A model generated the notes under the pieces. The model saw only the letters and a program-made list of their open reading frames with translations, made no database searches and was not told the DNA's origin. A program made the translations under genes and the position numbers. A DNA stretch of 11,163 nt, taken from Spartobacteria bacterium. GTDB taxonomy: Bacteria > Verrucomicrobiota > Verrucomicrobiia > Chthoniobacterales > Terrimicrobiaceae. The first letter of the stretch is position 1. Each line of letters opens with the position of its first letter. Below are positions 7,329 through 11,163 of the stretch, piece after piece. The stretch spans positions 1-11,163 of the forward strand of contig CANKXQ010000029.1 of NCBI GenBank assembly GCA_947487745.1. Reading direction: 5' to 3'.

Positions 7329-8789
7329 TCAGGTCCCGCAAAAAGTCTGGTAGCCCACCGAGCAATCGGGCGAAGCCTCGCGATAGCCGTTCTTTTCCGG
7401 CCCGTCTTCAAAAGGATTTGCAAGCGCCGCCAGCGATCGGTGCAATGGCTGATAATCCCCATTGGAGCATGCCGCCTCCAGAGCCTCCTCCACTTTATGG
7501 TTTCGAGGAATCACCACCGGATTGTTGCAACGCATGAGACACCTCGCCTCCTCCAAAGTCTGAGGCTGGCGAGCCAAGCGGGCTCTCCAGTCTGCATGCC
7601 ATGCGGCATCCACGCCGCATAGCTTTTCTGGATCCAACGCCCGAAGGGTGTTTGTGTAGTCGCTTCGGCTGCGGAGCATCCCTTGCAGGAGCGACTCGAC
7701 AAGCGCGACATCGCCTGCCTCCCCGTTGAACAAACCCAGTTTCGCCCGCATCCTGGAAATCCAGTGATACTGAAAGCGGTCTGGAAATTTCCCGATCGAC
7801 TCCTTGGCCATTTCGACAGCTTTGTTTTCATCCGAATCAAAAAGTGGCAACAGCGCCTCGGCCAGACGCACAAGGTTCCAATGCGCAATGCCCGGCTGGT
7901 TGGCATAGGCATAACGCCCGTTGCGATCGATCGAGCTGAAGACTGTCGCAGGATCATAGGAGTCCATGAAAGCACAGGGACCGTAGTCGATCGTCTCGCC
8001 TGAGAGCGCCATGTTGTCGGTATTCATGACCCCATGGATGAAACCGACCAGCAACCACTTCGCGACCAGCGAGGCTTGTCGCTCGATCACCGCTTCCAAA
8101 AGAGAAATGTAGGGATTCGGAGCCCCTGCCAGTTCAGGGTAGTGGCGCTGGATTGTGTAGTCAGCAAGCGCTCGCAAGGACTCGGGATTTTGCTGCATGG
8201 CGGCATACTCAAAAGTGCCAACGCGAATGTGGCTGGCTGCGATACGGGTCAGGACTGCACCCGGCAACTCTTCCTCGCGAAAAACAGTCTCACCGGTGAG
8301 CACGACCGCCAGACTCCTTGTGGTGGGAATTCCCAGCGTATGCATGGCTTCGCTGATGAGGTATTCCCGCAACATGGGCCTCAGTGCCGCGCGACCATCG
8401 CCCCGGCGCGAGTAGGCCGTGCGCCCTGGTCCTTTGAGTTGAATGTCCCATCGCGATCCATCCGGCCCCAGGTGCTCTCCCAGCAGAATCGCCCGTCCAT
8501 CGCCAAGCATGTTGAAGTGCCCGAACTGATGCCCGGCGTAGGCTTGGGCAATCGGCTCCGCGCCTTGCGGAATGGCGTTTCCAGCAAAAACGGCGATGCA
8601 TTCCTCCGATTCCATAACATCCGGCCTCAGTCCCATGACTTCCGCCAGCGAGTAATTGAAAATCACCATCGCTGGCAACCGGACTGCTGTGGGGTTTGTC
8701 CGAGTGTAAAACTGCTGAGGCAGTCGAGCATAGGTATTGTCGAAGCGCCAGCCGGCCTCTGGGAAATCCATCACAGTTTTCGGAATCAT
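7329..8789 (-). CDS. selO: Protein adenylyltransferase SelO (YdiU family)
   Basis: Pseudokinase-fold enzyme of 486 residues that transfers AMP from ATP to Ser/Thr/Tyr of target proteins; in E. coli and yeast it is linked to redox homeostasis. Family motifs in order: AGHQFGHFNMLGDGRA (85-100), LKGPGRTAYSRRGDGRAALR (118-137, with the conserved Lys119), RIAASHIRVGTFE (182-194), HGVMNTDNM (252-260) and DYGPCAFMD (268-276). The Asn of TDN and the Asp of DYGP are nine residues apart, as in the metal-binding pair of the Pseudomonas SelO structure. NPVVIPRNHKVEEAL (423-437) and a C-terminal QTFCGT follow; the terminal Cys sits where animal SelO carries selenocysteine. Length is normal. The ATG at 8789 was chosen as the outermost start; Met7 (8771) is a possible alternative. 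It is the only minus-strand gene in the window, convergent with the FlhF-like gene and divergent from tig. Confidence 0.96.
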   Translation of the reverse strand: MIPKTVMDFPEAGWRFDNTYARLPQQFYTRTNPTAVRLPAMVIFNYSLAEVMGLRPDVMESEECIAVFAGNAIPQGAEPIAQAYAGHQFGHFNMLGDGRAILLGEHLGPDGSRWDIQLKGPGRTAYSRRGDGRAALRPMLREYLISEAMHTLGIPTTRSLAVVLTGETVFREEELPGAVLTRIAASHIRVGTFEYAAMQQNPESLRALADYTIQRHYPELAGAPNPYISLLEAVIERQASLVAKWLLVGFIHGVMNTDNMALSGETIDYGPCAFMDSYDPATVFSSIDRNGRYAYANQPGIAHWNLVRLAEALLPLFDSDENKAVEMAKESIGKFPDRFQYHWISRMRAKLGLFNGEAGDVALVESLLQGMLRSRSDYTNTLRALDPEKLCGVDAAWHADWRARLARQPQTLEEARCLMRCNNPVVIPRNHKVEEALEAACSNGDYQPLHRSLAALANPFEDGPEKNGYREASPDCSVGYQTFCGT

Positions 8790-8907
8790 GAGAGATGCAA
8801 GATACCCGCCTGCGGCTCATTGACGAGGCGGGCGTTTCAAAGACCGCATTTTCTTTCAGACATCGGTTGCCCACCTTGCATGATTCTGCTTTGCTGGCCG
8901 GCTCATC
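8790..8907. promoter_or_regulatory. Divergent selO/tig intergenic region
   Basis: This 118-nt spacer separates two divergent starts and should hold promoters for both genes. The best candidate for tig is TTCAGA (8855-8860), an 18-nt spacer, then CATGAT (8879-8884), each matching four of six consensus bases. It would give a leader of about 17 nt. No clear selO promoter is visible. No gene-sized frame in this stretch looks coding. Confidence 0.35.
8805..8832. repeat. Perfect 7-bp inverted repeat upstream of selO
   Basis: CCCGCCT (8805-8811) and AGGCGGG (8826-8832) are exact reverse complements separated by 14 nt. The near arm is 15 nt upstream of the selO start codon. It could be an operator for a dimeric regulator, or an RNA hairpin in the selO leader. 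No T-tract follows on either strand, so it is not an intrinsic terminator. Function unknown; a GC-rich 7-bp match can occur by chance. Confidence 0.45.
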
Positions 8908-10233
8908 ATGAATGTCGCTCTGGATTATCAAAAGAATTGTATCGTGGCCTTGGAAATCGACCTTCCGTCGGACCGGGTCAGCGCGGAATGGAACACCATT
9001 TCCAAGGAATTTCAAAAACAAGCCCGCCTTCCCGGCTATCGTCCTGGCAAAGCCCCCGCTTCGTTGATTGCCTCGCGTTATGCCAAGGACATCGAAGAAG
9101 AGGTAAAAACCAAGCTCGTCGGCGAGGCGATTCGCGAAGCCGTCAAAACAAAAAACATCAAAATCCACGCCGTCGATAATGTGGAGAAGGCGGAAATCGC
9201 CGCCGACAAGTCCATGAAAATCCTGGCCACGGTCATTCAGACCCCGGATTTTGAACTCCCAGACTACAAAAACATCACCGTTGAAGTCGCGAAAAAAACC
9301 GTCACCGACGAGGATGTCGAAGGCTTTCTCGAATACCTCCGCGACCCACACTCGAAATTTGACCCGATCACCGACCGCGCCCTTGCCATGGGCGACTATG
9401 CGGTTGTGACCTATGAGGGCACAGTGGATGGCGAACCGATCTCCCAGATCGCTCCCAAGGCACCAACTCAGATCCAAGGCCGCCGCAACGCGTGGGTTCT
9501 GATGGACGAGGGAACACTGATCCCCGGCTTTGCAAAAGGCATCGAGGGAATGGAAATCGGCCAAGAGCGCACATTCACTCTCAATGTGCCGGAGTCGTTC
9601 CCACTCGAGGAACTCCGCAACCGCAAAGTGACCTACGCCGTCACCCTTCATGCGATCAACACCCGCACTCCCGCCCCATTGGATGACGAACTGGCTGCCA
9701 AGATCGAACCCGGCCAGACACTCGAGGGACTCCGCAAAAAAATCCGCGAGCGCCAAGAAGAGTCCGCTGAATATCAATTCGAGATGGCAAAAAAGAACGC
9801 CGTCGTTGAAAAGTTGCTCAGCCTCTTCACCTGCGAACTTCCCGAACGCCTGGTCGCCAGCGAGACCTCATACATTCTCAAGGAGATCGTCGGAGAATCA
9901 CAGGCCCGGGGCATTTCCGACGAGGAGATCAAAGCCCACACCCAGGAAATCGTCCAAAACGCCTCACAGACCGCAAGCAATCGCGTCCGCTCAAATTTCC
10001 TCCTCACCCGTATAGCGGATGAGGAAAAAATCGAGGAGACCGATGCCGAAGTTTATCAGGCCATCCTACAAATCGCCGAGCGCGAGCAAAAGCCCGTTAA
10101 AAAACTCGCCGGCGAACTCGCCCGCAGCGGAGGCGTCAACCGCCTGCGCGATCAGATTCGCATCACCAAGGCACTTGATTTGATTGCCTCCGGTGCTACC
10201 GTCACAGAACCTGCCGCCCCGCAAGCGGTCTAA
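8908..10233 (+). CDS. tig: Trigger factor (ribosome-associated chaperone/PPIase)
   Basis: Chaperone of 441 residues that binds the ribosome at the nascent-chain exit and assists folding; it also has peptidyl-prolyl isomerase activity. The N-terminal ribosome-binding domain (about 1-145) carries the signature loop as [10 protein letters not shown] (41-50), equivalent to the GFRxGK motif of E. coli. The FKBP-type PPIase domain follows at about 155-255 ([18 protein letters not shown], then [19 protein letters not shown]), and the long helical C-terminal substrate-binding domain runs from about 255 to 425. The end is an Ala/Pro-rich tail. Length is typical of the family. The ATG at 8908 gives the expected N-terminal strand; the upstream GCCGGCTCATC has no Shine-Dalgarno sequence. 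It heads the conserved tig-clpP-clpX cluster, 14 nt before clpP, and is probably co-transcribed with it. Confidence 0.97.
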   Translation: MNVALDYQKNCIVALEIDLPSDRVSAEWNTISKEFQKQARLPGYRPGKAPASLIASRYAKDIEEEVKTKLVGEAIREAVKTKNIKIHAVDNVEKAEIAADKSMKILATVIQTPDFELPDYKNITVEVAKKTVTDEDVEGFLEYLRDPHSKFDPITDRALAMGDYAVVTYEGTVDGEPISQIAPKAPTQIQGRRNAWVLMDEGTLIPGFAKGIEGMEIGQERTFTLNVPESFPLEELRNRKVTYAVTLHAINTRTPAPLDDELAAKIEPGQTLEGLRKKIRERQEESAEYQFEMAKKNAVVEKLLSLFTCELPERLVASETSYILKEIVGESQARGISDEEIKAHTQEIVQNASQTASNRVRSNFLLTRIADEEKIEETDAEVYQAILQIAEREQKPVKKLAGELARSGGVNRLRDQIRITKALDLIASGATVTEPAAPQAV

Positions 10234-10247
10234 ACCGATCTCACACT

Positions 10248-10868
10248 ATGTTAGTCCCAATCGTCGTCGAACAAACTGGCCGCGGTGAACGCAGCTACGA
10301 TATCTATTCCCGTCTCCTCAAGGATCGCATCATCTTCATCGGAACTCCGATTGATGACACAGTGGCGAACCTTGTCATCGCGCAACTTCTTTTCCTTCAA
10401 ATGGAAGATGCGAAAAAAGACATCAACATCTACATCAATTCCCCCGGCGGCTCCGTGACTGCCGGTCTCGCGATTTACGACACAATGCAATTCGTGACCT
10501 GCGATGTGAACACCTACTGCATGGGCCTCGCAGCCAGCATGGGTGCGGTTTTGCTCTGTGCGGGAACCAAGGGCAAACGCTACGCGCTGCCAAACTCGGA
10601 CATCATGATCCACCAAGTCTCCGGTGGAGCCAAGGGCCAAGCCAGCGATGTGGAGCGCCAGGTCGAGTTCATGTTCAAGCTGAAAAAGCGTCTGAACCGC
10701 CTCCTCTCACACCACACAGGCCAAACCGTCGAGCAGATCGAGCGGGATGCCGACCGCGACAACTACATGACCGCTGATGAAGCCAAAGCCTACGGTCTCG
10801 TGGATGAAGTCGTGAAGTCCCGCAAGGACATCAAAGACATTGTTGAAACCGTAAAAGCCGCCGAGTAG
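10248..10868 (+). CDS. clpP: ATP-dependent Clp protease proteolytic subunit ClpP
   Basis: Serine peptidase of 206 residues forming the double-heptamer chamber that degrades proteins fed by ClpX or ClpA/ClpC. The catalytic triad is visible as Ser97 in GLAASMGA, His122 in MIHQ and Asp171 in DRDNYM. The oxyanion/handle motif INSPGGSV (63-70) and the GGAKGQASD segment (126-134) are also present. The N-terminus ([23 protein letters not shown]) is the standard short propeptide/axial-loop region. Length is typical for a full ClpP1. It lies 14 nt after tig and 11 nt before clpX, so an operon is very likely. The start ATG is preceded by GATCTCACACT, without a Shine-Dalgarno sequence. Confidence 0.98.
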   Translation: MLVPIVVEQTGRGERSYDIYSRLLKDRIIFIGTPIDDTVANLVIAQLLFLQMEDAKKDINIYINSPGGSVTAGLAIYDTMQFVTCDVNTYCMGLAASMGAVLLCAGTKGKRYALPNSDIMIHQVSGGAKGQASDVERQVEFMFKLKKRLNRLLSHHTGQTVEQIERDADRDNYMTADEAKAYGLVDEVVKSRKDIKDIVETVKAAE

Positions 10869-10879
10869 TCCCACTCTCA

Positions 10880-11163
10880 ATGGCGCGCCCGAACAATCTC
10901 ACCATGTGCTCTTTCTGCGGAAAGAGCCAGGCCGAAGTCCGCAAACTCATCGCCGGTCCCGGCGTTTACATTTGCGACAGCTGCATAACCATTTGCAGGG
11001 GAATCCTGGAAAAGGAACTCAAAGACGACTCGCGAAAAAACAAGCCGTCCCTCCGCGTTCCCAAGCCCGCTGAGATTAAGAAACTGCTCGACCAACATGT
11101 GATCGGACAGGACACCGCTAAAAAGGTGCTCTCCGTCGCCGTGCACAATCACTACAAGCGCCT
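10880..11163 (+). CDS. clpX: ClpX unfoldase, 3'-truncated by window
   Basis: ATPase that unfolds and feeds substrates into ClpP. Only the first 94 codons and two bases are in the window. The N-terminal zinc-binding domain is intact: CSFC (Cys10, Cys13) and CDSC (Cys32, Cys35) form the four-Cys zinc site, with [15 protein letters not shown] around the second pair. A basic linker (about 48-60) follows, then the start of the AAA+ module with [20 protein letters not shown] (62-81), the standard ClpX sequence before Walker A. Walker A itself lies beyond the edge. The ATG at 10880 is preceded by CCACTCTCA, with no Shine-Dalgarno sequence, and sits 11 nt after the clpP stop. An in-frame ATG nine codons in (Met9) would leave the zinc site but drop the N-terminal tail, so the first ATG is preferred. 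Confidence 0.96.
   Translation, partial: MARPNNLTMCSFCGKSQAEVRKLIAGPGVYICDSCITICRGILEKELKDDSRKNKPSLRVPKPAEIKKLLDQHVIGQDTAKKVLSVAVHNHYKR

Noticed and set aside
8034..9179. A 381-codon plus-strand open frame antisense to selO and running into tig
   Set aside because: Shadow of two real genes; the product is rich in Arg, His, Cys and Pro with no domain pattern.
8290..9777. A 495-codon open frame on the minus strand spanning the 5' parts of selO and tig
   Set aside because: It lies antisense to tig and out of frame with selO, both of which are unmistakable families. Its translation has no recognisable motif, and long antisense frames are common at this base composition.

Overview
This 11.2 kb window reads as a bacterial chromosome segment of moderately high GC. 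It is mostly single-copy housekeeping genes around a less familiar central block. The best taxonomic guess is the Verrucomicrobiota/PVC group. That rests on protein flavour (a VCBS/FG-GAP secreted protein, a DUF4340 protein), on start codons that lack Shine-Dalgarno sequences, and on overall composition. It is an inference and no rRNA is present to confirm it. I see no tRNA, rRNA, CRISPR array, insertion sequence or phage gene.

Layout. Bases 1-1393 are the 3' four-fifths of argS (arginyl-tRNA synthetase). Bases 1476-2972 encode a PiT-family phosphate transporter with a large hydrophilic central insert. Bases 3064-4965 encode a secreted protein with five Ca-loop VCBS/FG-GAP repeats, flanked by what look like pieces of a jelly-roll carbohydrate-binding-type domain. 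A 42-nt gap separates it from a short membrane-anchored DUF4340 protein (5008-5604). Next come a small helical FlgN-like protein (5660-6082) and an FlhF-like SRP-family G-domain protein (6177-7322). A selO (ydiU) gene on the minus strand (7329-8789) meets the FlhF-like gene tail to tail with 6 nt between them. A 118-nt divergent spacer leads into the classic protein-quality-control cluster tig - clpP - clpX (8908 to the window end), which is tightly spaced and presumably an operon. clpX is cut off by the window end after 94 codons.

How the genes work together. tig, clpP and clpX encode the ribosome-bound chaperone, the peptidase and its unfoldase, a widely conserved order. SelO next door is a pseudokinase-fold AMPylase linked to redox stress in other bacteria; a link to the Clp genes is not shown here. 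The most interesting part is the FlgN-like/FlhF-like pair. The FlhF-like protein keeps the outline of the FlhF fold, but the invariant Walker A lysine is serine and other G-motifs are altered, so it looks like a pseudo-GTPase. No other flagellar gene is visible, so the pair may be a flagellar outlier locus, a relic, or a repurposed positioning or secretion module.

Several starts lack a Shine-Dalgarno sequence and instead carry a CTC/TCTC-rich stretch just upstream. Apart from weak candidates, I cannot point to convincing sigma70-type promoters or strong terminators.
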